Shown: one piece after another, positions 10,294 through 19,384 of the stretch
Numbering within the stretch: position 1 is the first letter of the stretch
How the letters are laid out: the number at the start of each line of letters is the position of its first letter
Assembly (NCBI GenBank): GCA_036897485.1
Contig: JAYMTF010001427.1
Coordinates: 1 to 23,472, forward strand
DNA from: Pelargonium nanum
Lineage: Eukaryota > Streptophyta > Magnoliopsida > Geraniales > Geraniaceae
Length of the DNA stretch: 23,472 bases
Direction: 5' to 3'
Position numbers and translations under genes: made by a program
The notes under the pieces: generated by a model
The model's database searches: none
Told to the model about the DNA's origin: nothing
Seen by the model: the letters and a program-made list of their open reading frames with translations, nothing else

Positions 10294-13200
10294 CTACTCC
10301 ACCTGGCCAGTTATAGTTGCTTCCTCATCGTCGGCATCAAATTCCTGTTCTACTGCTTTTACCTGTAAATGCAGATGAAACTCTTAAGTAATTGAAACAG
10401 AAGAGCAATTGCATTTTAAAAAATAGATGACTAACCAGTAGAAATTATTATGAACACATGACAAAGAACACTAGCACAACAGTTAAAAATGTATCAACTG
10501 AATACATGCATACAGACCATACTCAAATTTACCGAGTGAGTACACCGCTACAGATCAGAAGAGAAAAGAAATTTCTTGCACATTATTAGACTATGTTTCT
10601 CTTTCTCTCACGCCATGACACACACCAATGTAACTATGTAAGTGTACATAAACACACACAAACTGGAAAAGTGAAATGATGTATCCACAAAACATTGAAT
10701 GAGGAATGGAATCACTTAACACTGGTTTAGTATTTCTCAGTTTCTGACAAATTTTTAAGGCCATTGAATTTCTCAAACAAACCCACCTTTCTTTCTATTG
10801 TTAAACTACAATAAGTAAAACAATGTTGCACCCTCAAATCTTATAGAAAATTACTGAATGTGTAATTGTAGAGCTTGTATTCACTAATGGGTTTCTTCAC
10901 GCTTAGTATATTTTCCATGCATTCTTTATGTGCAAGTGCAACTGAGACTCTTTGCATCATCAGGTGAAACAAATCAAGAGCATATATCCCTACTAATCAA
11001 CTCTCACAACCAAAATATTGACTTGCTTGACATTCCTAGCTGCCAGATATCAGTACAAAGATTTGAGATGCACATTGACACAAATAACAGATAAATTCCC
11101 CAGCTCTCTCTCTCATAAGCGCACGCATACACACACACAAAGTAAAAGGTTCATATGATCTATCTAGTTGGGACTGGAAGAAAAAAGGAAAACGTTTATC
11201 CACGCAGCTGGTGGTAAGCTGCAGCAATATCTTTATGTACAAGTCATCCAATCTATTAAACAACCCTACAAGCATGAAGTAACAAAAAAAATACAGTTTT
11301 TCAAAACCAAGTTTATGTTTATTAGGTCAATAAATTTTTTACCTCGGGCACATAATGCATAAGCATATTTTCAATTCCAGATTTTAAAGTGACAGATGAG
11401 CTGGGGCAGCCACTACAGGCTCCTTGCATTTTCAACTTGACTATTCCGCTTTCGCTGGAGGAAGCAAACAAAAAATGAGTAAATTTTAAAAATCACAAAT
11501 GGCAACAGATTTCTACAAATTCATAATAATACAGTGGAGGATGGATAAGAACCTACGTATCAAACCCCCTATACTCAATGTCCCCACCATCGTCTTGCAC
11601 GGCGGGACGAATACGAGTCTCCAACAGCTCTTTGATCATTGCAACAGTTTCCGAATCATCCTGAAAGAGGGAAAAAAATCATTATGTAAAAAAATTGTTT
11701 CACATTTAAATTACTGGCATATAATTTTTCCTTCTAAATGCAATTGCATTCTCTGGATTCAGTTTAAATTGTCAGCAAATTAGCTATCTACAGCTCATTC
11801 TGTTCTAACGATGTAACATCATTTTACATCAATAATTTCTATTTAAATTCATGATAGATCAAAAGGGGTTAGTAAGACTCGTATAGTCAGTCATGTCTGA
11901 AATTATGCATTTATATAAAATAAGGGATAAGAACTTTATTAACAAGCAAAAGACATACAAGAAATCATTAACATTGACTGATATTGATGAGATTGTCATT
12001 GTGTATTTGGTACTTGAACAAATTTAATTCACGAATCTATAACTTTGAATGTGCATTCCAGGTAAAACAAAATAAGTGGAGAGCAGAAACAATGGCTCCA
12101 TCTACATTAAGTAAATTTCAACAATTTGAAAGAGCAATACAAGTAAAAGGTGAAGACGGACCTCATGAATAGCTGTGTCCATGGACGCAGCCGTAGCTGC
12201 ATCTAGAAATAGAGGCTGTCCAGATGAATAAAAGTCCATAATTGCAGCAAAGACTTCAGGCTTTAGAAGATCCCAAGAAAAATCGTCTGACTTTGTCACA
12301 GTAACAAAATCAGACCCAAAGAAGACACGAGTAATCCCTGAAAAGAGAGGACCTGATTAGTCAAACTCGTCACTTCAACACTCAAAACAAATTCACTTGG
12401 TGGGTGGGTGGCCAACAGTATCGTTAGTACACCATATCTTCAACTATTACATGAGTATTTCAGAAGATTGGTTGAGTTGTTTGTTTTAAAGGTATAACTA
12501 TATTCATATTCCTTTTCTCACACCAACGATGTGAACCAGACCACTCATGATCACTAATTTGATTGAACATTGAACATTACAGCATGACAACTGCTTGGAT
12601 GAATTTAATGTTCAAAGGGCAGAGATGTGGACTACCATGCTTAATCTTCAAATTGCTCAAGAAATTCTCACAAATGCTATAATTAACTAAGGGTATTTAT
12701 ACTAAAACGTCATAAGCAAGCCAAAAAAAATAACAAGCAAGCTATTTCTAAAAATTGGGGTCGGTTACATAAATCCTATAGCATAACTTCTTTGGAACTT
12801 CTATTTGTATTCTCCTCCTTAACTCCATCTTTTCCAATGTCATCTATTTTGATAATTTATGTGTAATCATGTCCTTCCCTTAGGGCATCCACAATGGTGT
12901 GTAATGTGAGTGTAATAACCTCAAAAGTGGTGCATTACACTCATTGTTGTCTATTGTGTGAGTGTAAATGTGTAACACATTTCACACAATAGAATGATTA
13001 CATTTGACATTGTCAATTTTGTTTTTCAAATCAAATAAAAATACTTTAATATGAAAAAAAAATATTGTGGGTCCATCCTATTATACCTCAAGAGTATAAA
13101 CCATTGTGAACATAAGTATAATAGAAGTAATATATGGTGTGGCATTTATGGACTCATGCTATTATCCGAGGATAAACTATTGGAGAATCCCTAAAAGGAC

Positions 13201-14063
13201 TTTCCACTCTAACTTAGGTCGAGCACACGTTTTTAGTTTCTCCTAACTAAACTCTCTCAACATTCCTTATGGGGTTACTATATTCTCATCGTTAAGCACT
13301 TTACTTTTATCTTATCCTCAATTGAAGCTTCCCCAACTCTTATTCCTGATATCCTAATATCTTCGATTCCTAGTGTTGACACAAAGTCACCCCATCATTC
13401 TTACCTCTGCCACCTCGATCATATGGCTTTTGAGCCTAACAAATACACAAATGAAATATATCCCAGATAATGATAGCATATTGCATTGGCATTAACTTAC
13501 CATCGATGCCGTAAAGAGCTTTGGCCAATGGAGAGTTCATCGCAGCTCGCGCGTTCGGAAAATCTGCACTCCCAACTTCCATGACTGGCTTGCCAGGATA
13601 GAACATGAGTGAGGAAGGATTGGGAGTTGATTGAGTTTGTATAAACATAGACCTCCTCTGACCTGCACAAAGCAAGCATCATCACCAACGTAACCATTCA
13701 AATCTCTCTACTTTCCCAGAAAATAGGAGCTAAGCATCAAGATCATATAAAACCCAACAACCATAATTTTTGTCTGTGACCAATTTCAGTAACAGAAACC
13801 ATAAATACGAAAATCAGATTAGAAACAAAAAAAAACATTGTACCTCCAAAAGGGGTCCTTTTCGAGGGATTGGAAGGAGAAAAAGGGGAATATTTTAGGG
13901 ATTTGAAATCTGGGAAAGTGTTACGGTTCTCCAGAAACGATGTTGAAGTTGCAGAAGCGAAAATTTGGCGGCAAGAATTGGAGAGGACATAGTTTTCTGA
14001 GGAAAGTTGCGATCTTTGTTGACGTGATAGAGCTCGCGCCACCAATCTTCCTATTCCTCTCAT
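10294..14063 (-). CDS. NFU4/5: NFU4/5-type mitochondrial iron-sulfur cluster carrier
   Basis: This is a complete 280-residue NifU-like protein. The family accepts Fe-S clusters and hands them to mitochondrial targets such as lipoyl synthase. Exons in transcript order: 14063-13844, 13662-13501, 12337-12162, 11660-11557, 11454-11343 and 10362-10294 (843 nt, all junctions in frame). Residues 1 to about 75 form an Arg- and Ser-rich mitochondrial presequence ([17 protein letters not shown]). The Nfu N-terminal domain follows ([19 protein letters not shown], from residue 79). The NifU C-terminal domain includes [11 protein letters not shown] and the cluster-binding CSGC (Cys234 and Cys237). An acidic tail contains [14 protein letters not shown]. 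The first ATG in this frame is at 14063; the upstream extension starts with TTG. Exon 3 ends at a GTCCGT donor, weak but supported by frame and homology. The length fits plant NFU4 and NFU5 (about 275-283 residues); the sequence alone does not separate those two paralogues. Confidence 0.95.
12883..13114. mobile_element. MITE-like element in NFU intron 2
   Basis: A segment of about 230 bp begins GGGCATCCACAATGG, an end seen in many plant non-autonomous DNA elements. It closes with CCATTGTGAACATAAGT (13101-13117), an imperfect inverted copy. The interior holds an almost perfect palindrome at 12951-12992 (arms CTATTGTGTGA and CACACAATAG) and a smaller inverted pair based on GTGTAATG and CATTACAC. 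No coding capacity. The superfamily (hAT- or Mutator-like) is unresolved and no target duplication was confirmed. Confidence 0.55.
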
Positions 14064-14126
14064 GTTCTCAGATTGATTCAACTGTCAACAATGGGATGCC
14101 TAAAAATTGGTAGTCGACCAAAATGA

Positions 14127-14179
14127 TGGGCTTCGATATGGTTTGGGCTGAAAATGGGTTTTGGGCTGAAATGAGCCCA
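14127..14179 (-). promoter_or_regulatory. Cluster of four site II motifs upstream of NFU
   Basis: TGGGCT occurs on the plus strand at 14127-14132, 14144-14149 and 14162-14167, and on the minus strand at 14174-14179. All lie 64-116 bp upstream of the NFU start codon. Site II elements (TGGGCC/T) bind TCP factors and are known to be enriched in promoters of nuclear genes for mitochondrial proteins, which fits this gene. Binding here is inferred. Confidence 0.6.
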
Positions 14180-14383
14180 AACAACAACATGGAGTTGAGT
14201 CGAACATCAATACTACGTTGTTTTAAGTTGATAATCGATAAATAAATAGCTAGAATTACGTATTCTAAGAAATTTTTTTATCAAATATATCAAAAAATAA
14301 AGTAACAATTGTCATTTCCTTTCCTCCTCCATGGACTTACTGATGCCGACGGCCACCTCTCATTATTAGAAAAACATACATCT

Positions 14384-14640
14384 CACTACAAGAAAAACAG
14401 TGTTGAGCTACAGAGTGTCTTATGTCGCAATTCAACTACAAATACTTTGTCGTATGTTAGCTACGAAAAGTCAACTATGGGACTGTCGAAGATTTAACGC
14501 GGGAACGTTACCACCTGTTTCTTGCGCCAAAAAATTATGATTAGTCGCCGCAAGTTGAAAACGACGACGCCTGTCGCAGAAATCATGTCGCAAGTTGTAA
14601 AATCGCTATGGCGGGTCTCAAACTGAGCCCTTCGATATGA
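14384..14640 (+). mobile_element. Remnant end of a CACTA (En/Spm) transposon
   Basis: CACTACAAGAAAAACAG (14384-14400) is the hallmark terminal sequence of plant CACTA elements. About 240 bp of subterminal-like sequence follows, with repeated short units built on TGTCGCA and CTACGA/TCGTA (for example near 14424, 14450, 14573 and 14587). The matching opposite end (ending TTGTAGTG) was not found before the R3H gene, so this is a solo or truncated end. The right boundary is approximate. Confidence 0.6.
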
Positions 14641-14792
14641 AACCGAAACGCTTATACCGTCCAGCCAATATGACGTTGGTATGTTACAAAGATTGAGCTT
14701 AGGATTTGGGACCCATCATTTTCTTTTACTATACATATTCGGATATTCTGATTCCAACTCGGAAAACGAGTAGACGTACGCCATGGAGGCAC

Positions 14793-14799
14793 TATATAC
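14793..14799 (+). promoter_or_regulatory. Candidate TATA box of the R3H gene
   Basis: TATATAC lies 322-328 bp upstream of the R3H start codon, in a run with CpG-containing flanks. Transcription would begin near 14825-14830, giving a 5' UTR of about 295 nt. A G-box (CACGTG, 14857-14862) and several ACGTCAC units (about 14813-14827) lie just downstream of the TATA box. Confidence 0.4.
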
Positions 14800-14838
14800 A
14801 TTCCTTTAGGGGCACGTCACGTCACGACACGTATAAGA

Positions 14839-15021
14839 GTGACAGATATTTCACAGCACGTGCCAACTTCACACGCTCGCGCACTCGTCAAACCCTATAT
14901 CGTCTTCGTCTCTTCCTCTCTCTCTGTCCCCAATTCGTCGTCCCCAAACCCTAAACCTGACCCTAACCCTAACAATTTGCCCCAAATTGCACATGAAATT
15001 CCAATCCCACACGCGATTTAG
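14839..15021 (+). other. Upstream ORF a in the R3H leader (60 codons)
   Basis: This ATG-initiated frame of 60 residues starts MTDISQHVPT and stops at the TAG in CGATTTAG. It lies in the leader only if transcription begins near the candidate TATA box. It has a low-complexity Pro/Asn/Ser stretch from the telomere-like repeats, so the peptide itself is unlikely to matter. It may reduce main-ORF translation. Confidence 0.35.
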
Positions 15022-15061
15022 GGTTTCTCTTTCGCTCCTCGAACCGTGCATCGTCCTCTGA
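14993..15061 (+). other. Upstream ORF b in the R3H leader (22 codons)
   Basis: ATG at 14993 opens a 22-residue frame (MKFQSHTRFRV...) ending in TGA at 15059-15061. The last base of this stop is the first base of the next upstream ATG (TGATG), so the two upstream ORFs overlap by one base. Confidence 0.45.
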
Positions 15062-15093
15062 TGAATCCTGTTTTCTCGCCTCACAAACCCTAG
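15061..15093 (+). other. Upstream ORF c in the R3H leader (10 codons)
   Basis: ATG at 15061 encodes MNPVFSPHKP and stops with TAG at 15091-15093, only 27 nt before the R3H start codon. This is close enough to limit re-initiation at the main ATG, so it is the upstream ORF most likely to affect R3H expression. Confidence 0.5.
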
Positions 15094-15120
15094 AATTCGC
15101 TCCCACCTCTTTACACGTCC

Positions 15121-18100
15121 ATGGAGGGCTCTCTGGAGGACATCGGAGCCCCCGAGTCATGGGAGGTCGCCGATTTGGACGAGACCATGAAGCGCCTGAT
15201 GCTTTCCTCCGCTTCTTCCAAGAAGGACTTCAATAAGCCCCAAGAGCCCGCCGATGCTTCCAATTCAGCAACCTCCTCGTCCGCGTCTGCTGTTTCTTTG
15301 ACCTCCCCGCCTGACAATCTCTCCGAGGATGTGTATAATCAGGTCGATCAATTCCTTCGCGAGGCTCTCCAGAACCCGCGCGAACGCCTTTCCGGTAAGT
15401 TATTTTGAATCGGATTTTATCCGTACATTTGTATCTGGGCATGTTTTAATTTCTTCGTTTAGCTCATGAATTTGTTAGCTGCGTGCCCTGCCATTGCATG
15501 ATATTGTTTGAGAACTGGCTTTTAGTTCGTAAAAGTAATCATTTACTTGCTATTTTTGGCACTGTATAATTCTTCTTGGAAGTTCTGGATTGATATAAGA
15601 GTGTTTTTAAGAAACTGCCTACTGTGGTGCCTGGGGTTAGAGGAATAAATTTTGACCTTTTGGTTGTTTGAGAGTGGATATAGGGATAACATGTGTAAAG
15701 TTAAATTGGGATAGAGTTTTTGGTGGCAATGTGTCTTCTTATATTTAAGGAATGGGTTCCACAATACACTAAAGCAACAAAAAGGATATGGGTTTGAAGT
15801 AAATAGAATTTGTGAATACAGTGTAGAGCTACGAATATTTGCTTTGACTGTGATCTTAGATGCAGGCAACCAAACAGCCAAAGGAGTCCTAGAGTTGGTT
15901 ACTGTCATGCAAAGGTAACTGGTGGGACAATCTAAGGTTGCTTGAGTTGAAAATATGAGCAGCTACTATATTTGTTTAAATCCTGTTTTAGGATGCTTTA
16001 CTATAGCAGTTTATCCTTCGTCCCCATCATTTTGTTGTGCGTGTCTCAGAATTTCTGAGGCGACTTAAATTCCAGTACCTGTGTATTAACATTGGCCTTA
16101 GGGTTGATTATTTAGACAAATGCTACTCTATTGTGATGGAGTGAAGCCTTGCTATACCTGTATGCAAGGGATTAGCCATGTTATTATACCCAATAAAGTT
16201 CTCGGACTGAAGAAGACAACTTATCCAACTGGGGCAGCTCTTTCTGTATTATATAACTATTAAGATTAGAAATTATTATAATATCACCACTTAATATAGT
16301 TATATCTAGAAATGGAATGTGTGTATTGAAGCTTTGATACAAGAGCAAGTTTGATTTACAATGCCTCTTTTTATGCGATACTTACATATGCATTGCTCTT
16401 CAGTTCTAAGAATGGAGCAAGACATTGAAAAGTTCATTCGTGACCCTGCACAACACCAATTAGAGTTTCAGCAGCTTCCTACTTCATACCTGCGGTTGGC
16501 TGCACATCGCGTGGCACAACATTACTCTTTGCAGTCAATGGTCCTATCAGATAATAATCTACCTGATGGTTCTGGTTTCAGAATTATTGTTCACAAGACT
16601 CCTGAGTGTAGGCTTCCTCCAATCCGCCTGGCAGACATCCCTGTAAACTTACCATCAGAAGAGGGTGGTGTTGTTAAGGTTGCCATTAAACAGAGGCCAC
16701 AAAAACGGTCTCAAGGTGCCAACAGTGCAAATTCAAATTCTTTAAAGTCGAACAGTGCCAAAAGCGTGGAGGAAAGGAAAGAGGAGTATAACAGAGCTCG
16801 TGCAAGGATATTCAATGCTAATAATGCAAGTGGAAGTGCTGGGAAACCAGAAAGTGAACCAAGATTGCAGGATAGTTCCCATCACGGATCAATGGGGATT
16901 TCAAAGATGGAAGAGAAGACTATGCCAGTAATTCATGATATAAATTTGGGTAGAGGTTTGATTGATTCTTCTCCAAGTAGTAGTAGATCTGCTAGAAATA
17001 GGGTGGAGAAGGAGCCGGTTGGTAGGTATAAACCAAATAATAGGGTGGCTATTTTCAGGGACCGTGAAGTTGAGCGTAAGGATCCTGATTATGACAGGAG
17101 CTATGACCGGTATGCATGTTTATCCATTTATTTAGTATTTAGCTTCTAATAATGTTGAGTGTCACATCTTGTGGCATAACTATCTTATATTAGATTGGCA
17201 TTTTCAAATAGTAATTGTCATTTTAGATGACAATTGGTGGATTTTGGGTCATTGATATGATAATAATAGTTTTACACTGCACTGCTACAATTCTAGTTCC
17301 ACCCTAAAAGCACTATGTAGGGTTGATATGCTGAATAGATAAAGCTGAGCGTTTTCTTTCTTCCATTTGATAAGTTAAAGGTTTTATGGTTTTCCAGGTA
17401 TATGCAAAGGTTTGATCCCGGGTTTGGGTTCAATGGAGGGCCATATACTATGCAGCCTATGTATACTCCTGCTGTGAACTATAATACCGAATTTCCCCAA
17501 CTTGGATCCATTCATAGGCCGCAGATTTCTGCAGAGCATCAATCTCGTCCACTCCCTCATCATTTACCTCCACAATGGGCTGCCTCATCAACCCCTGCAG
17601 GACTTGGGTATGGTCATCCAGAGACCATAATGACAACATTTAATCCAAATCATGTTGGTGCACGCTCGACATCTGCCATTTATCTGCATTCCTCTCAATA
17701 TCCTTGTCAGCACCCTGGAATGCCGTTCATCCATTCTCATGAACATATGCACCAACCATTTTCACAGGTATGATAATTTTGAGGCTTCTCTTAAAAGTAA
17801 ATGTGTGTTAGTGCCCATATGTTTATGCAAGAAGTATGCCAATATATTTAACATAGCTATTGTCTCTCCATTTTCTTTGAGAATAGTTCTAAGTTTCCTA
17901 CAAAATAATTTTACCGGCAAAATTAGAAGTGTAAGAAGCTTAAGTTGGTTAGGCTCAGCCTTGCTAAGAGTAATGTCAAAAGACAGAAAAGCATTGCAAG
18001 AATAGATTCATGAAGGGCAAGTCGTTTGAAGAAAAAATACTGAACTTAATATTACTGGACAAGCTGTATCAAACTAAGTTAATATTTAACTGAAAGCCAT

Positions 18101-18323
18101 TCCCCTGATTGTCTGTCAAATATGTTCCTTTTAATATGTGTAAAATATTTTGGGTTTTGTGTCCTCATGAGTCCTACCCCGTTTACCCCTTCAGTCATTG
18201 TCTTACTGTTGTTTAATTCTCATTTTGGAAATCATGACCTTCTATCTAATTTTTATTTTGCTCCTTGTCCAGTCTCATCAACAGCAACCTGATACAAGTT
18301 TTGGATTGGCCCGGCCCCGTTGA
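15121..18323 (+). CDS. R3H-SUZ domain RNA-binding protein
   Basis: This is a complete 466-residue protein with an R3H domain followed by a SUZ domain. Both bind RNA or single-stranded nucleic acid; animal relatives are the R3HDM/ENC proteins, and Arabidopsis has small R3H proteins of this type. Exons: 15121-15394, 16404-17109, 17398-17767 and 18273-18323 (1401 nt, all junctions in frame). Exon 1 gives an acidic N-terminus (MEGSLEDIGA) and VYNQVDQFLREAL. The R3H core is RLAAH (Arg122, His126; RxxxH signature) with HRVAQHYSL. SUZ spans about residues 185-232 (SVEERKEEYNRARARIF). The C-terminal part is rich in Pro, Gln, His and Tyr (GPYTMQPMY, YNTEFPQLGS) and probably disordered. The protein ends SFGLARPR. 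The start ATG has G at +4. The stop codon sits in a predicted hairpin loop. The exact biological role is not known from the sequence. Confidence 0.9.
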
Positions 18324-18336
18324 GGGGCTTTGGGCC
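18308..18336 (+). promoter_or_regulatory. GC-rich hairpin enclosing the R3H stop codon
   Basis: GCCCC (18314-18318) pairs with GGGGC (18324-18328) around a 5-nt loop, GTTGA, whose last three bases are the stop codon. Outer arms GGCCC (18308-18312) and GGGCC (18332-18336) can extend the stem. The block is far more GC-rich than its surroundings. Confidence 0.55.
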
Positions 18337-18337
18337 A

Positions 18338-18426
18338 TGCCTGCACCCTGCCAGCTGGTACTCGAGCTTGAAACTCTATGGTGCTGTTACAGCTGCACCA
18401 CATTTCAACTGGCATGGGTGCAGGCA
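18338..18426 (+). other. Long near-perfect hairpin in the R3H 3' UTR
   Basis: The 5' arm TGCCTGCACCCTGCCAGCTG (18338-18357) pairs with CAACTGGCATGGGTGCAGGC plus a final A (18406-18426), with one bulged base and one G-U pair. The loop of about 48 nt contains a smaller stem (TGGTGC with GCACCA). The size resembles a plant microRNA precursor, but I do not recognise a known microRNA in either arm. Confidence 0.55.
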
Positions 18427-18586
18427 CAGAGAACCGAGGTGGATTGGAATGGAGTGTGTTTCTAATGATCCTCGGGTTGATCTATTCCACCACTCGGTTT
18501 AGAATGGGTTCCTATGCCCATTTGAGTTAGCAAATTAAACGAGGTCTTCAAGAGCTCTATTTTGCTACTGATGATGAAAGATAAAA

Positions 18587-18852
18587 ATGGGAAAGAACTA
18601 CCTACAAGAGCTGCCAAAGTCTACACTTGATTTGGATAAAGGTACCCTCCATCTATATGACCTCTGCACTGACATTCTCTTTCCATTTGAAGTGTGCATG
18701 CATGCATGTTCGGTTAACTTCTCAGCTCGGTGTAGAATAATTTGTCCTGTTCTTTTTTCTCTACAGCACCATGGGTATATGCAGGTAGACGGATTTCCAG
18801 TGATAGCTGGGTAATTGAAGCTTTGGTGCCATATCCCGAGTCATTCCAATGA
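18587..18852 (+). CDS. Putative small ORF in the R3H 3' region (spliced)
   Basis: If the intron 18642-18766 is removed, exons 18587-18641 and 18767-18852 form a 46-residue ORF (MGKNYLQELPKSTLDLDK..., then APWVYAGRR and SWVIEALVPYPESFQ). Its stop lies 43 nt before the AATAAA at 18895. The frame runs cleanly across the junction and the composition looks coding-like, but I recognise no family. It could be a separate small peptide gene, an alternative 3' end of the R3H transcript, or chance. Confidence 0.3.
18642..18766 (+). other. Probable 3'-UTR intron of the R3H gene
   Basis: The donor is AAAG|GTACCC. The acceptor is the strong polypyrimidine tract TTTTTTCTCTACAG, with a plausible branch region (GGTTAACTTC, about 18711-18720) 45-55 nt upstream. 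The 125-nt length is typical of plants. Removal joins ATG-initiated codons from 18587 to an open frame ending with TGA at 18850-18852. Confidence 0.5.
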
Positions 18853-18894
18853 AAAGCTCTGAGCATCTCTCTCCGTTTTTAATTCTCCAAAAAT

Positions 18895-18900
18895 AATAAA
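18895..18900 (+). terminator. Probable poly(A) signal of the R3H gene
   Basis: AATAAA is preceded by the overlapping variant AATAAT (18892) and lies 572 nt past the R3H stop (about 447 nt if the 3'-UTR intron is removed). A T-rich region follows. Confidence 0.5.
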
Positions 18901-19218
18901 AGAAGCTTATCATGTACCATATTACGTTTGTTTTGGTATATTTTGATTTCTGCTCCCCTTATTAACAGTTCATTTTTACTGAATTATTGTGTTAAATAGT
19001 TCTAAATCAGAACATAATATTCACTACCTCTTGAAACAAATAGATGCTCTCTGTTGATGAAAAGTTCCAAAACACACCAATTGTGGAATCAATGAAAGTA
19101 TGGTATATTAGAGTAATTACAACTTATCTTTAGTGGTCATTCATTTTAGAAAGTAGATGTAAATTATGTGTTCTTCCCCAATGTTAGTGTTGGTAAGTTG
19201 GGGCACTTGCATAGCATT

Positions 19219-19384
19219 GGGATTACAAATAGGTCGGTTGAGACCAATGATCTTATTTTGGGGCAAAACGAGTAATAGATGTTCCATTTGTTTCAAAACA
19301 AGGGATTACAAATAGGTCGGTTGAGACCAATGACGCTCATTTTGGGGCAAAACGAGTAATAGATGTTCCATTTGTTTCAAAACA
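19219..19384. repeat. Tandem duplication of about 83 bp
   Basis: Copies at 19219-19301 and 19302-19384 share GGGATTACAAATAGGTCGGT and the following TGAGACCAATGA, then GGGGCAAAACGAGTAATAGA and GTTCCATTTGTTTCAAAACA. They differ only by a few bases in the middle. The second copy runs into the left end of the adjacent MITE and the first ends with the same partial terminus, so the duplication came after the insertion. Confidence 0.85.

Larger units (their letters stand above)
14888..15093 (+). promoter_or_regulatory. Telo-box cluster in the R3H promoter/5' UTR
   Basis: Telomere-like AAACCCTA motifs occur near 14889, at 14946-14954 (AAACCCTAA, followed by two further CCCTAA units up to about 14973), inverted at 15017-15026 (TTTAGGGTTT), and at 15085-15092. 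Telo-boxes near transcription starts are typical of plant translation-related and growth-regulated genes and are bound by telomere-repeat-binding factors. Four or more in about 200 bp is dense. Whether they lie in the promoter or the 5' UTR depends on the unmapped start site. Confidence 0.6.

Noticed and set aside
11112-11125. AC-rich microsatellite in the NFU intron between exons 5 and 6
   Set aside because: It is only a few repeat units long and of a very common type.
14064-14081. Upstream extension of the NFU protein by six residues
   Set aside because: The codon at 14081 is TTG, not ATG. The first ATG in this frame is at 14063 and opens a good mitochondrial presequence.
18320-18502. Alternative reading frame of 60 codons across the R3H stop region
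   Set aside because: It has no ATG start, no splice site that would connect it in frame to exon 3, and it overlaps the hairpin arms. The frame ending SFGLARPR fits the exon phase.
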